64,000 nt of DNA, taken from Agrostemma githago. Lineage: Eukaryota > Streptophyta > Magnoliopsida > Caryophyllales > Caryophyllaceae. The stretch spans positions 44,839,978 to 44,903,977 of the forward strand of contig OY288241.1 of assembly GCA_958450325.1 (NCBI GenBank), read 5' to 3'. Position numbers and translations under genes: made by a program. How positions within the stretch are numbered: the stretch's first letter is position 1; every line of letters begins with the position of its first letter. Shown here in pieces: positions 26,201 to 39,200 of this stretch. The notes beneath the pieces were generated by a model that was given only the letters and a program-made list of their open reading frames with translations, was not told the DNA's origin and did no database searches.

Positions 26201-28350
26201 CTAGGGACAAAGATCCGTCCCAAAAAATAGTCCATCGATAGTCGAAAACAGTCTCGAAGAAAGTCCAGGGACAAAGATCCGTCCCAAAGAACTTTCAAGA
26301 GATAGTTTTCAACTGTATAAAAGAAAGTCCTGGGATAAAGATCCGTCCCATATAACAGTCCAGAGATTGTCGGAAACTATCTCCAAGAAAGTCCAGGGAC
26401 AAAGATCTGTCCCAAAGAACAGTCCAGAGATAGTCGGAAACTGTCTCGAAGAAAGTCCCGGGACAAAGATCCGTCCCAAAGAACAGTCAAGAGAAAGTCG
26501 ACAACTGTCTCAAAGAAAGATCCGGGACAAAGATCTGTCCCAAAGAACAATCCAGAGATAGTCAGAAACTATCTCAAAGAAATCCCAGGGACAAAGATCC
26601 GTCCCAAAGAACAGTCCAGAGATAGTGGAAAACTGTGACGAAGAAAGTCCTGGGACAAAGATCTGTCCCAAATAACAGTCCAAAGATAGTCGGAAACTAT
26701 CTCGAAGAAAAACCAGGGAAAAAGATTCGTCCCAAAGAATAGTCCAGAGATAGTTGGAAACTATCTCCAAGAAAGTACAAGGACAAAGATCCGTCCCAAA
26801 GAACAGTCAAGAGATTCTCCGAAACTGTCTCGAAGAATGTCCAGGGACAAAGATCCGTCCCAAAAAATAGTCCATCGATAGTCGGAAACTGTCTCGAAGA
26901 TGGTCCAGGGTCAAAGATCCGTCCCAAAGAATATTCCAAAGATAGTTATCAACTGTATAAAAGAAAGTCCAAGGACAAAGATCCGTCCCAAATAACAGTC
27001 CAGAGATTGTCTGAAACTATTTCCAAGGAAGTCCAGGGACAAAGATTTGTCCCAAAGAACTGTCCAGAGATAGTCGGAAACTGTCTCAAAGAAAGTCCAG
27101 GGACAAAGATCTGTCCCAAAGAACAGTCAAGAGAAATTCGGCACCTGTCTCAAAGAAAGATCCGGGACAAAGATCTGTCCCAAAGAACAATCCAGAGATA
27201 GTCAGAAACTATCTCAAAGAAATCCCAGGGACAAAGATCCGTCCCAAAGAACAGTCCAGAGATAGTGGAAAACTGTGACGAAGAAAGTCCAGGGACAAAG
27301 ATCTGTCCCAAATAACAGTCCAAAGATAGTCGGAAACTATCTCGAAGAAAAACCAGGGACAAAGATTCGTCCCAAAGAATAGTCCAGAGATAGTTGGAAA
27401 CTATCTCCAAGAAAGTACAAGGACAAAGATCCGTCCCAAAGAACAGTCAAGAGATTCTCGAAAACTGTCTCGAAGAATGTTCAGGGACAAAGATCCGTCC
27501 CAAAGAATAGTCCTGAGATAGTCGCCAACTATATAGAAAAAAGTCCAGGGACAAAGATCCGTTCTAAATAACAGTCCAGAGATAGTCGGAAACTAACTCC
27601 AAGAAAGTCCAGGGACAAAGATCCGTCCCAAAGGATAGTCCAGAGATAGTTGGAAACTATCTCCAAGAAAGTCCAGGGACAAAGATCCGTCCCAAAGAAC
27701 AGTCCAGAGATTCTCGGAAACTGTCTCGAAGAATGTCTAGGGACAAAGATCCGTCCCAAAAAATAGTCCATCGATAGTCGAAAACAGTCTCGAAGAAAGT
27801 CCAGGGACAAAGATCCGTCCCAAAGAACTTTCAAGAGATAGTTTTCAACTGTATAAAAGAAAGTCCTGGGATAAAGATCCGTCCCATATAACAGTCCAGA
27901 GATTGTCGGAAACTATCTCCAAGAAAGTCCAGGGACAAAGATCTGTCCCAAAGAACAGTCCAGAGATAGTCGGAAACTGTCTCGAAGAAAGTCCCGGGAC
28001 AAAGATCCGTCCCAAAGAACAGTCAAGAGAAAGTCGACAACTGTCTCAAAGAAAGATCCGGGACAAAGATCTGTCCCAAAGAACAATCCAGAGATAGTCA
28101 GAAACTATCTCAAAGAAATCCCAGGGACAAAGATCCGTCCCAAAGAACAGTCCAGAGATAGTGGAAAACTGTGACGAAGAAAGTCCTGGGACAAAGATCT
28201 GTCCCAAATAACAGTCCAAAGATAGTCGGAAACTATCTCGAAGAAAAACCAGGGAAAAAGATTCGTCCCAAAGAATAGTCCAGAGATAGTTGGAAACTAT
28301 CTCCAAGAAAGTACAAGGACAAAGATCCGTCCCAAAGAACAGTCAAGAGA
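25280..28350 (+). repeat. 1,536-bp tandem duplication (24 monomers)
   Basis: About 25280-26815 is repeated in 26816-28350. Shared diagnostic variants include AAGAATGTTCAGGGAC (about 25937/27473), the AAGTCCTGGGATAAAG unit (about 26326/27862) and AGATCCGGGAC units. This duplication lengthens the fourth 3,776-bp-type interval to 4,416 bp (24457 to 28873). Confidence 0.75.
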
Positions 28351-30319
28351 TTCTCGGAAACTGTCTCGAAGAATGTCCAGGGACAAAGATCCGTCCCAAA
28401 AAATAGTCTATCGATTGTCGGAAACTGTCTCAAAGATAGTCCAGGGTCAAAGATCCATCCCAAAGAATATTCCAGAGATAGTTATCAACTGTATAAAAGA
28501 AAGTCCAGGGACAAAGATCCGTCCCAAATAACAGTCCAGGGATTGTCGGAAACTATTTCCAAGAAAGTCCAGGGACAAAGATTTGTCCCAAAGAACAGTC
28601 CAGAGATAGTAAAAAACTGTCTCGATAAAAGTTCCCGGACAAAGATCCGTCCCAAATAACAGTCCAGAGATAGTCGGAAACTGTCTCAAAGAAAGTCCAG
28701 GGACAAAGACCCGTCCCAAAGAACCGTCAAGAGAAAGTCGGCAACTGTTTCAAAGAAAGTTCCGGGACAAAGATCCGTCTTAAAGAATAGTCCAGAAATA
28801 GTCGGAAACTGTCTCGAAGAAAGTCCAGGGACAAAGATCCATCCCAAAGATTAGTCCTGAGATAGTCGCCAACTATATAGAAGAAACTCCAGGGACAAAG
28901 ATCCGTCCCAAATAACAGTCTAAAGATAGTCGGAAACTATCTACAAGAAATTCCAGGGACAAAGATCCGTCCCATAGAATAGTCCAGAGATAGTTGGAAA
29001 CTATCTCCAAGAAAGTCCAGGGACAAAGATCCGTCCCAAAGAACAGTCCAGAGATTCTCGGAAACTGTCTCGTAGAATGTCTAGGGACAAAGATCCGTCC
29101 CAAAAAATAGTCCATCGATAGTCGGAAACAGTCTCGAAGAAAGTCCAGAGACAAAGATCCGTCCCAAAGAACTTTCCAGAGATAGTTTCCAACTGTATAA
29201 AAGAAAGTCCAGGGACAAAGATCCGTCCCATATAACAGTCCAGAGATTGTCGGAAACTATCTCCAAGAAAGTCCAGGGACAAAGATCTGTCCCAAAGAAC
29301 AGTCCAGAGATAGTCGGAAACTGTCTCGAAGAAAGTACAGGGACAAAGATCCGTCCCAAAGAACAGTCAAGAGAAAGTCGGCAACTGTCTCAAAGAAAGT
29401 TCTAGGACAAAGATCTGTCCCAAAGAACAATCCAGAGATAGTCAAAAACTATCTCAAAGAAATCCCAGGGACAAAGATCCGTCCCAAAGAACAGTCCATA
29501 GATAGGGGAAAACTGTGACGAAGAAAGTCCAGGGACAAAGATCTGTCCCAAATAACAGTCCAGAGATAGTCGGAAGCTATCTCGAAGAAAAACCAGAGAC
29601 AAAGATTCGTCCCAAAGAATAGTCCAGAGATAGTTGGAAACTATCTCCAAGAAAGTACAAAGACAAAGATCCGTCCCAAAGAACAGTCAAGAGATTCTCG
29701 GAAACTGTCTCGAAGAATGTCCAGGGACAAAGATCCGTCCCAAAAAATAGTCCATCGATAGTCGGAAACTGTCTCGAAGATGGTCCAGGGTCAAAGATCC
29801 GTCCCAAAGAATATTCCAAAGATAGTTATCAACTGTATAAAAGAAAGTCCAAGGACAAAGATCCGTCCCAAATAACAGTCCAGAGATTGTCTGAAACTAT
29901 TTCCAAGGAAGTCCAGGGACAAAGATTTGTCCCAAAGAACAGTCCAGATATAGTAAAAAACTGTCTCGATAAAAGTCCCCGGACAAAGATCCGTCCCAAA
30001 CAACAGTTCAGAGATAGTCGGAAACTGTCTCGAAGAAAGTCCAAGGACAAAGATCCGTCCCAAAGAACAGTCAAGAGAAAGTCGGCAACTGTTTCAAAGA
30101 AAGTTCCGGGACAAAGATCCGTCTTAAGGAATAGCCCAGAGATAGTCGAAAACTGTCTCGAAGAAAGTCCAGGGACAAGGATCCATCCCAAAGATTAGTC
30201 CTGAGATAGTCGCCAACTATATAGAAGAAACTCCAGGGACAAAGATCCGTCCCAAATAACAGTCTAAAGATAGTCGGAAACTATCTACAAGAAATTCCAG
30301 GGACAAAGATCCGTCCCAT

Positions 30320-33000
30320 CGAGACTATTTCCGACTATCTCTGGACTATTTTTTGGGACGGATCTTTCTCCCTGGACATTCTTCGAGACAGTTTCCGAGA
30401 ATCTCTGGACTGTTATTTGGAACGGATCTTTGTCCCTGGACTTTCTTCTATATAGTTGGCGACTATCTCAGGACTATTCTTTGGGACGGATCTTTGTCCC
30501 TGGACTTTCTTGGAGATAGTTTCCAACTATCTCTGTACTATTCTATGGGACGGATCTTTGTCCCTGGATTTTCTTGGAGATAGTTTCCGACTATTATTAG
30601 ACTGTTATTTGGGATGGATCTTTGTGCCTGGACTTTCTTCTATATAGTTGGCGACTATCTCAGGACTATTCTTTGGGATGGATCTTTGTCCCTGCACTTT
30701 CTTCGAGACAGTTTCCGACTATCTCTGGACTATTCTTTAATACGGATCTTTGTCTCTGGACATTCTTCGAGACAGTTTCCGACAATCTCTGGACTGTTCT
30801 TTGGGATGGGTCTTTGTCCCTGGACTTTCTTCGAGACAGTTTTCGACTTTCTCTGGACTATTCTTTGGGATGGATCTTTGTCCCTGGACTTTCTTCGAGA
30901 CAGTTGCCGACTTTCTCTTGACTGTTCTTTGGGACAGATCTTTGTCCCTGGACATTCTTCGTGACAGTTTCCTAGAATCTCTGGACTGTTCTTTGGGAGG
31001 GATCTTTGTCCCTGGACTTTCTTGGAGATAGTTTCCAACTATCTCTTTACTATTCTATGGGACGGATCTTTGTCCCTGGATTTTCTTGGAGATAGTTTCC
31101 GACTATTATTAGACTGTTATTTGGGACGGATCTTTGTGCCTGGACTTTCTTCTATATAGTTGGCGACTATCTCAGGACTATTCTTTGGGATGGATCTTTG
31201 TCCCTGCACTTTCTTCGAGACAGTTTCCGACTATCTCTGGACTATTCTTTAATACGGATCTTTGTCTCTGGACATTCTTCGAGACAGTTTCCGACAATCT
31301 CTGGACTGTTCTTTGGGAGGGATCTTTGTCCCTGGACATTCTTCGAGACAGTTTCCGACTCATCTCTGGACTGTTATTTGTAACGGATCTTTGTCCCTGG
31401 ACTTTCTTCTATATAGTTGGCGACAATCTCAGGACTATTCTTTGGGACGGATCTTTGTCTCTGGACATTCTTGGAGATAGTTTCCGACTATCTTTACACT
31501 GTTATTTGGGACGGATCTTTGTCCCTGGAATTTCATCTATATAGTTGGCGACTATCTCAGGACTATTCTTTGGGATGGATCTTTGTCCCTGGACTTTCTT
31601 CGAGACAGTTTCCGACTATCTCTGGACTATTCTTTAAGACGGATCTTTGTCAATGGACATTCTTCGAGACAGTTTCCGACAATCTCTGGACTGTTCTTTG
31701 GGATGGGTCTTTGTCCCTGGACTTTCTTCGAGACTGTTTCCGACTATCTCTGGACTATTTTTTGGGACGGATCTTTGTCCCTGGACATTCTTCGAGACAG
31801 TTTCCGAGAATCTCATGACTGTTCTTTGGGACGGATCTTTGACCCTGGACTTTCTTCGAGACTGTTTCCGACTATCTCTGGACTATTTTTTGGGACGGAT
31901 CTTTGTCTCTGGACATTCTTCGAGACAGTTTCCGACTATCTCTGGACTATTCTTTGGGATGGATCTTTATCCCTGGACTTTCTTCGAGACAGTTTCCGAC
32001 TATCTCTGGACTATTCTTTGGGATGGATCTTTGTCCCTCGACTGTCTTCAAGACAGTTTTCGACTATCTCTGGACTATTATTTGGGATGGATCTTTGTCC
32101 CTGGACTTTCTTCGTCACAGTTTTCCACTATCTCTGGAATGTTCTTTGGGACGAGTCTTTGTCCCTGGGCTTTCTTTGAGATAGTTTCCGACTATCTCTG
32201 GATTGTTCTTTGGGACAGATCTTTGTCCCAGAACTTTCTTTGAGACAGTTGCCGACTTTCTCATGACTGTTCTTTGGGACGGATCTTTGTCCCTGGACTT
32301 TCTTCAAGATAGTTTCCGACTATCTCTGGACTGTTATTTGGGACGAATCTTTGTTCGTGGACTTTTATCTAGACAGTTTTCAACTATCTCTGGACTGTTC
32401 TTTGGGACAGATCTTTGTCCCTGGACTTTCTTGGAAATAGTTTTCGACAATCTCTGGACTGTTATTTGGGACGGATCTTTGTCCCTGGACTTTTATTTAT
32501 ACAGTTGGAAACTATCTCTGGAATATTCTTTAGGATGGATCTTTGACCCTGGACTTTCTTCGAGACAGTTTCCGACTTTCTCTGGACTATTCTTTGGGAT
32601 GGATCTTTGTCCCTGGACTTTCTTCGAGACAGTTGCCGACTTTCTCTTGACTGTTCTTTGGGACAGATCTTTGTCCCTGGACATTCTTCGTGACAGTTTC
32701 CTAGAATCTCTGGACTGTTCTTTGGGAGGGATCTTTGTCCCTGGACTTTCTTGGAGATAGTTTCCAACTATCTCTGGACTATCCTTTGCGACGGATCTTT
32801 GTCCCTGGACTTTCTTGGAGATAGTTTCCGACTATTTCTGGACTGTTATTTGGAACGGATCTTTGTCCCTGGACTTTCTTCTATATAGTTGGCGACTATC
32901 TCAGGACTATTCTTTGGGACGGATCTTTGTCTCTGGACTTTCTTGGAGATAGTTTCCGACTATCTTTAGACTGTTATTTGGGACGGATCTTTGTCCCTGG
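30320..33000 (-). repeat. 64-bp satellite array, inverted block
   Basis: About 42 units of the same satellite lie in the opposite orientation: the plus strand here reads CTTTGTCCCTGGAC and CAGTTTCCGACTATCTC, the reverse complements of the flanking motifs. The switch at 30319/30320 is abrupt and falls inside a unit. The block has monomer variants seen on both sides, for example the type with TATATAGTTGGCGAC (typical of the left block) and the type with a five- or six-T run before GGGACGG (common in both). A 1-bp insertion near 31360 shifts the register. The right end coincides with an assembly gap, so the true extent of the inversion is unknown. Confidence 0.95.
30490..31322 (-). repeat. 512-bp shifted duplication inside the inverted block
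   Basis: About 320 bp (five monomers) at 30490-30810 recurs at 31002-31322, a shift of 512 bp (eight monomers). The shared rare variants include CTATTCTATGGGACGG, GACTATTATTAGACTG and CCCTGCACTTTC. A second internal similarity joins about 30730-31038 and 32462-32767 at 1,729 bp, that is 27 monomers plus the 1-bp insertion near 31360. Confidence 0.65.
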
Positions 33001-33200
33001 NNNNNNNNNNNNNNNNNNNNNNNNNNNNNNNNNNNNNNNNNNNNNNNNNNNNNNNNNNNNNNNNNNNNNNNNNNNNNNNNNNNNNNNNNNNNNNNNNNNN
33101 NNNNNNNNNNNNNNNNNNNNNNNNNNNNNNNNNNNNNNNNNNNNNNNNNNNNNNNNNNNNNNNNNNNNNNNNNNNNNNNNNNNNNNNNNNNNNNNNNNNN
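33001..33200. other. Assembly gap (200 N)
   Basis: Exactly 200 undetermined bases separate inverted satellite on the left from forward satellite on the right. A round number like this usually marks a scaffold join of unknown length. The real distance, and even the adjacency and relative orientation of the two sides, cannot be taken from this sequence. Confidence 0.98.
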
Positions 33201-36200
33201 AATATTCCAGAGTTAGTTTCCAACTGTATAAAAGAAAGTCCAGGGACAAAGATCCGTCCCAAATAACAGTCCAGAGATTGTCGGAAACTATCTCCAAGAA
33301 AGTCCAGGGACAAAGATCTGTCCCAAAGAACAGTCCAAAGATAGTCGAAAACTGTCTCGATAAAAGTCCAAGGACAAAGATCCGTCCCAAATAACAATCC
33401 TGAGATAGTCGAAAACAGTCTCGAAGAAAGTCCAGGGACAAAGATCCATCCCCAAGAATAGTCCAGAGATAGTCGGAAGCTGTCTCGAAGAAAGTCCAGG
33501 GACAAAGACCCATCCCAAAGAACAGTTCATAGATTGTCGAAAATTGTCTCGAAGAATGTCCTTAGACAAAGATCCGTCTTAAAGAATAGTCTAGAGATAG
33601 TCGGCAACTGTCTCGAAGAAAGTCCGGGGACAAAGATCCATCCCAAAGAATATTCCAGATATAGTTTCCAATTGTATAAAAGAAAGTCCAGGGACAAAGA
33701 TCCGTCCCAAATAACAGTCCAGAGATTGTCGGAAACAATCTCCAAGAAAGTCCAGGGACAAAGATCTGTCCCAAAGAACAGTCCAGAGATAGTCGAAAAC
33801 TGTCTCGATAAAAGTTCGATAACAAAGATCTGTCCCAAATAACAGTCCAGAGATAGTCGGAAACTGTCTCGAAGAAAGTCCAAGGACAAAGATCCATCCC
33901 AAAGAATGGTCCAGAGATAGTCGGAAACAGTCTCGAAGAAAGTCCAGGGACAAAGACCCATCCCAAAGAACAGTCCAGAGATTGTCGGAAACTGTCTCCA
34001 AGAATGTCTAGAGACAAAGATCCGTCTTAAAGAATAGTCCAGAGATAGTCGGAAACTATCTCGAAGAAAGTCCATGGACAAAGATCCGTCCAAAAGAACA
34101 GTCCAGAGATTTTTGGAAACTGTGTCGAAGAATGTCCAGGGACAAATATCCGTCCCAAAAAATAGTCCAGAGATAGCCGGAAACAGTCTCGAAGAAAGTC
34201 CAGGGACAAAGATCCGTCCCAAAGAATATTCCAGAGATAGTTTCCAACTGTATAAAAGGAAGTCCAGGGACAAATATCCGTCCCAAATAACAGTCCAGAG
34301 ATTGTCGGAAACTATCTCCAAGAAAGTCCAGGGACAAAGATATGTCCCAAAGAACAGTCCAGAGATAGTCGAAAACTGTCTCGATAAAAGTCCACGGACA
34401 AAGATCCGTCCCAAATAACAGTCCAGAGATTCTCGGAAACTGTGTCGAAGAATGTCCAGGGACAAAGATCCGTCCCAAAAAATAGTCGACAGATAGTCGG
34501 AAATAGTCTCGAAGAAAGTCCAGGGCCAAATATCTGTCCCAAAGAATAGTCCAGAGATAGTCGGAAACTGTCTCGAAGAAAGTCCAGGGACAAAGACCCA
34601 TCCCAAAGAACAGTCCAGAGATTGTCGGAAACTGTCTCCAAGAATGTCTAGAGACAAAGATCCGTCTTAAAGAATAGGCCAGAGATAGTCAGAAACTGTC
34701 TCGAAGAAAGTCCGTGTACAAAGATCCGTCCCAAAGAACAGTCCAGAGATTCTCGGAAACTGTGTCGAAGAATGTCCAGGGACAAAGATCCGTCCCAAAA
34801 AATAGTCCAGAGATTGTCGGAAACTATCTCCAAGAAAGTCCAAGGACAAAGATATGTCCCAAAGAACAGTCCAGAGATAGTCGAAAACTGTCTCGATAAA
34901 AGTCCACGGACAAAGATCCGTCCCAAATAACAGTCCAGAGATAGTCGGAAACTGTCTCGAAGAAAGTCCAGGGACAAAGATCCGTCCCAAAGAACAGTCA
35001 AGAGAAAGTCGGAAACTGTCTCGAAGAAAGTCCAGGGACAAAGATCCATCCCAAAGAATAGTCCAGAGATAGTCGGAAACTGTCTCGAAGAAAGTCCAGG
35101 GACAAAGACCCATCCCAAAGAACAGTCCAGAGATTGTCGGAAACTGTGTCGAAGAATGTCCAGAGACAAAGATCCGTCTTATAGAATAGTCCAGAGATAG
35201 TCGGAAACAGTCTCTTAGAAAGTCCAGGGACAAAGATCCGTCCCAAAGAATATTCCAGAGTTAGTTTCCAACTGTATAAAAGAAAGTCCAGGGACAAAGA
35301 TCCGTCCCAAATAACAGTCCAGAGATTGTCGGAAACTATCTCCAAGAAAGTCCAGGGACAAAGATCTGTCCCAAAGAACAGTCCAAAGATAGTCGAAAAC
35401 TGTCTCGATAAAAGTCCACGGACAAAGATCCGTCCCAAATAACAATCCTGAGATAGTCGAAAACAGTCTCGAAGAAAGTCCAGGGACAAAGATCCATCCC
35501 CAAGAATAGTCCAGAGATAGTCGGAAGCTGTCTCGAAGAAAGTCCAGGGACAAAGACCCATCCCAAAGAACAGTTCATAGATTGTCGAAAATTGTCTCGA
35601 AGAATGTCCATAGACAAAGATCCGTCTTAAAGAATAGTCTAGAGATAGTCGGCAACTGTCTCGAAGAAAGTCCGGGGACAAAGATCCATCCCAAAGAATA
35701 TTCCAGATATAGTTTCCAATTGTATAAAAGAAAGTCCAGGGACAAAGATCCGTCCCAAATAACAGTCCAGAGATTGTCGGAAACAATCTCCAAGAAAGTC
35801 CAGGGACAAAGATCTGTCCCAAAGAACAGTCCAGAGATAGTCGAAAACTGTCTCGATAAAAGTCCGATGACAAAGATCCGTCCCAAATAACAGTCCAGAG
35901 ATAGTCAAAAACTGTCTCGGAGAAAGTCCAAGGACAAAGATCCATCCCAAAGAATGGTCCAGAGATAGTCGGAAACAGTCTCGAAGAAAGTCCAGGGACA
36001 AAGACCCATCCCAAAGAACAGTCCAGAGATTGTCGGAAACTGTCTCCAAGAATGTCTAGAGACAAAGATCCGTCTTAAAGAATAGTCCAGAGATAGTCGG
36101 AAACTATCTCGAAGAAAGTCCATGGACAAAGATCCGTCCAAAAGAACAGTCCAGAGATTTTTGGAAACTGTGTCGAAGAATGTCCAGGGACAAATATCCG

Positions 36201-39200
36201 TCCCAAAAAATAGTCCAGAGATAGCCGGAAACAGTCTCGAAGAAAGTCCAGGGACAAAGATCCGTCCCAAAGAATATTCCAGAGATAGTTTCCAACTGTA
36301 TAAAAGGAAGTCCAGGGACAAATATCCGTCCCAAATAACAGTCCAGAGATTGTCGGAAACTATCTCCAAGAAAGTCCAGGGACAAAGATATGTCCCAAAG
36401 AACAGTCCAGAGATAGTCGAAACCTGTCTCGATAAAAGTCCACGGACAAAGATCTGTCCCAAATAACAGTCCAGAGATTCTCGGAAACTGTGTCGAAGAA
36501 TGTCCAGGGACAAAGATCCGTCCCAAAAAATAGTCGACAGATAGTCGGAAATAGTCTCGAAGAAAGTCCAGGGCCAAATATCTGTCCCAAAGAATAGTCC
36601 AGAGATAGTCGGAAACTGTCTCGAAGAAAGTCCAGGGACAAAGACCCATCCCAAAGAACAGTCCAGAGATTGTCGGAAACTGTCTCCAAGAATGTCTAGA
36701 GACAAAGATCCGTCTTAAAGAATAGGCCAGAGATAGTCAGAAACTGTCTCGAAGAAAGTCCATGTACAAAGATCCGTCCCAAAGAACAGTCCAGAGATTC
36801 TCGGAAACTGTGTCGAAGAATGTCCAGGGACAAAGATCCGTCCCAAAAAATAGTCCAGAGATTGTCGGAAACTATCTCCAAGAAAGTCCAAGGACAAAGA
36901 TATGTCCCAAAGAACAGTCCAGAGATAGTCGAAAACTGTCTCGATAAAAGTCCACGGACAAAGATCCGTCCCAAATAACAGTCCAGAGATAGTCGGAAAC
37001 TGTCTCGAAGAAAGTCCAGGGACAAAGATCCGTCCCAAAGAACAGTCAAGAGAAAGTCGGCAACTGTCTCGAAGAAAGTCCAGGGACAAAGATCCATCCC
37101 AAAGAATAGTCCAGAGATAGTCGGAAACTGTCTCGAAGAAAGTCCAGGGACAAAGACCCATCCCAAAGAACAGTCCAGAGATTGTCGGAAACTGTGTCGA
37201 AGAATGTCCAGAGACAAAGATCCGTCTTATAGAATAGTCCAGAGATAGTCGGAAACAGTCTCTTAGAAAGTCCAGGGACAAAGATCCGTCCCAAAGAATA
37301 TTCCAGAGTTAGTTTCCAACTGTATAAAAGAAAGTCCAGGGACAAAGATCCGTCCCAAATAACAGTCCAGAGATTGTCGGAAACTATCTCCAAGAAAGTC
37401 CAGGGACAAAGATCTGTCCCAAAGAACAGTCCAAAGATAGTCGAAAACTGTCTCGATAAAAGTCCACGGACAAAGATCCGTCCCAAATAACAATCCTGAG
37501 ATAGTCGAAAACAGTCTCGAAGAAAGTCCAGGGACAAAGATCCATCCCCAAGAATAGTCCAGAGATAGTCGGAAGCTGTCTCGAAGAAAGTCCAGGGACA
37601 AAGACCCATCCCAAAGAACAGTTCATAGATTGTCGAAAATTGTCTCGAAGAATGTCCGTAGACAAAGATCCGTCTTAAAGAATAGTCTAGAGATAGTCGG
37701 CAACTGTCTCGAAGAAAGTCCGGGGACAAAGATCCATCCCAAAGAATATTCCAGATATAGTTTCCAATTGTATAAAAGAAAGTCCAGGGACAAAGATCCG
37801 TCCCAAATAACAGTCCAGAGATTGTCGGAAACAATCTCCAAGAAAGTCCAGGGACAAAGATCTGTCCCAAAGAACAGTCCAGAGATAGTCGAAAACTGTC
37901 TCGATAAAAGTCCGATGACAAAGATCCGTCCCAAATAACAGTCCAGAGATAGTCAAAAACTGTCTCGAAGAAAGTCCAAGGACAAAGATCCATCCCAAAG
38001 AATGGTCCAGAGATAGTCGGAAACAGTCTCGAAGAAAGTCCAGGGACAAAGACCCATCCCAAAGAACAGTCCAGAGATTGTCGGAAACTGTCTCCAAGAA
38101 TGTCTAGAGACAAAGATCCGTCTTAAAGAATAGTCCAGAGAAAGTCGGAAACTATCTCGAAGAAAGTCCATGGACAAAGATCCGTCCAAAAGAACAGTCC
38201 AGAGATTTTTGGAAACTGTGTCGAAGAATGTCCAGGGACAAATATCCGTCCCAAAAAATAGTCCAGAGATAGCCGGAAACAGTCTCGAAGAAAGTCCAGG
38301 GACAAAGATCCGTCCCAAAGAATATTCCAGAGATAGTTTCCAACTGTATAAAAGGAAGTCCAGGGACAAATATCCGTCCCAAATAACAGTCCAGAGATTG
38401 TCGGAAACTATCTCCAAGAAAGTCCAGGGACAAAGATATGTCCCAAAGAACAGTCCAGAGATAGTCGAAAACTGTCTCGATAAAAGTCCACGGACAAAGA
38501 TCCGTCCCAAATAACAGTCCAGAGATTCTCGGAAACTGTGTCGAAGAATGTCCAGGGACAAAGATCCGTCCCAAAAAATAGTCGACAGATAGTCGGAAAT
38601 AGTCTCGAAGAAAGTCCAGGGCCAAATATCTGTCCCAAAGAATAGTCCAGAGATAGTCGGAAACTGTCTCGAAGAAAGTCCAGGGACAAAGACCTATCCC
38701 AAAGAACAGTCCAGAGATTGTCGGAAACTGTCTCCAAGAATGTCTAGAGACAAAGATCCGTCTTAAAGAATTGGCCAGAGATAGTCAGAAACTGTCTCGA
38801 AGAAGGTCCATGGACAAAGATCCGTCCCAAAGAACAGTCCAGAGATTCTCGAAAACTGTGTCGAAGAATGTCCAGGGACAAAGATCCGTCCCAAAAAATA
38901 GTCCAGAGATTGTCGGAAACTATCTCCAAGAAAGTCCAAGGACAAAGATATGTCCCAAAGAACAGTCCAGAGATAGTCGAAAACTGTCTCGATAAAAGTC
39001 CACGGACAAAGATCCGTCCCAAATAACAGTCCAGAGATAGTCGGAAACTGTCTCGAAGAAAGTCCAGGGACAAAGATCCGTCCCAAAGAACAGTCAAGAG
39101 AAAGTCGGAAACTGTCTCGAAGAAAGTCCAGGGACAAAGATCCATCCCAAAGAATAGTCCAGAGATAGTCGGAAACTGTCTCGAAGAAAGTCCAGGGACA

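Larger units (their letters stand above)
1..30319 (+). repeat. 64-bp satellite array, left block (forward orientation)
   Basis: About 474 tandem copies of a 64-bp unit fill this block without interruption. The unit is recognised by the recurring words AGTCCAGAGATAG, GTCCAGGGACAAAGATC and CGTCCCAAAGAA. Copies differ almost only by substitutions. The register is kept to the base except for rare slips, such as a 2-bp loss near 4226 and a 1-bp loss near 18301. Base use is strongly skewed on this strand: the consensus has 24 A, 9 T, 16 G and 15 C. The block contains several nested higher-order repeats, listed separately. The left end lies outside the window. I do not recognise the family; centromeric, pericentromeric or other heterochromatic location is an inference from size and HOR structure only. 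Confidence 0.97.

Noticed and set aside
32927..33505. ORFs running across the N gap
   Set aside because: They exist only because undetermined bases do not encode stops.
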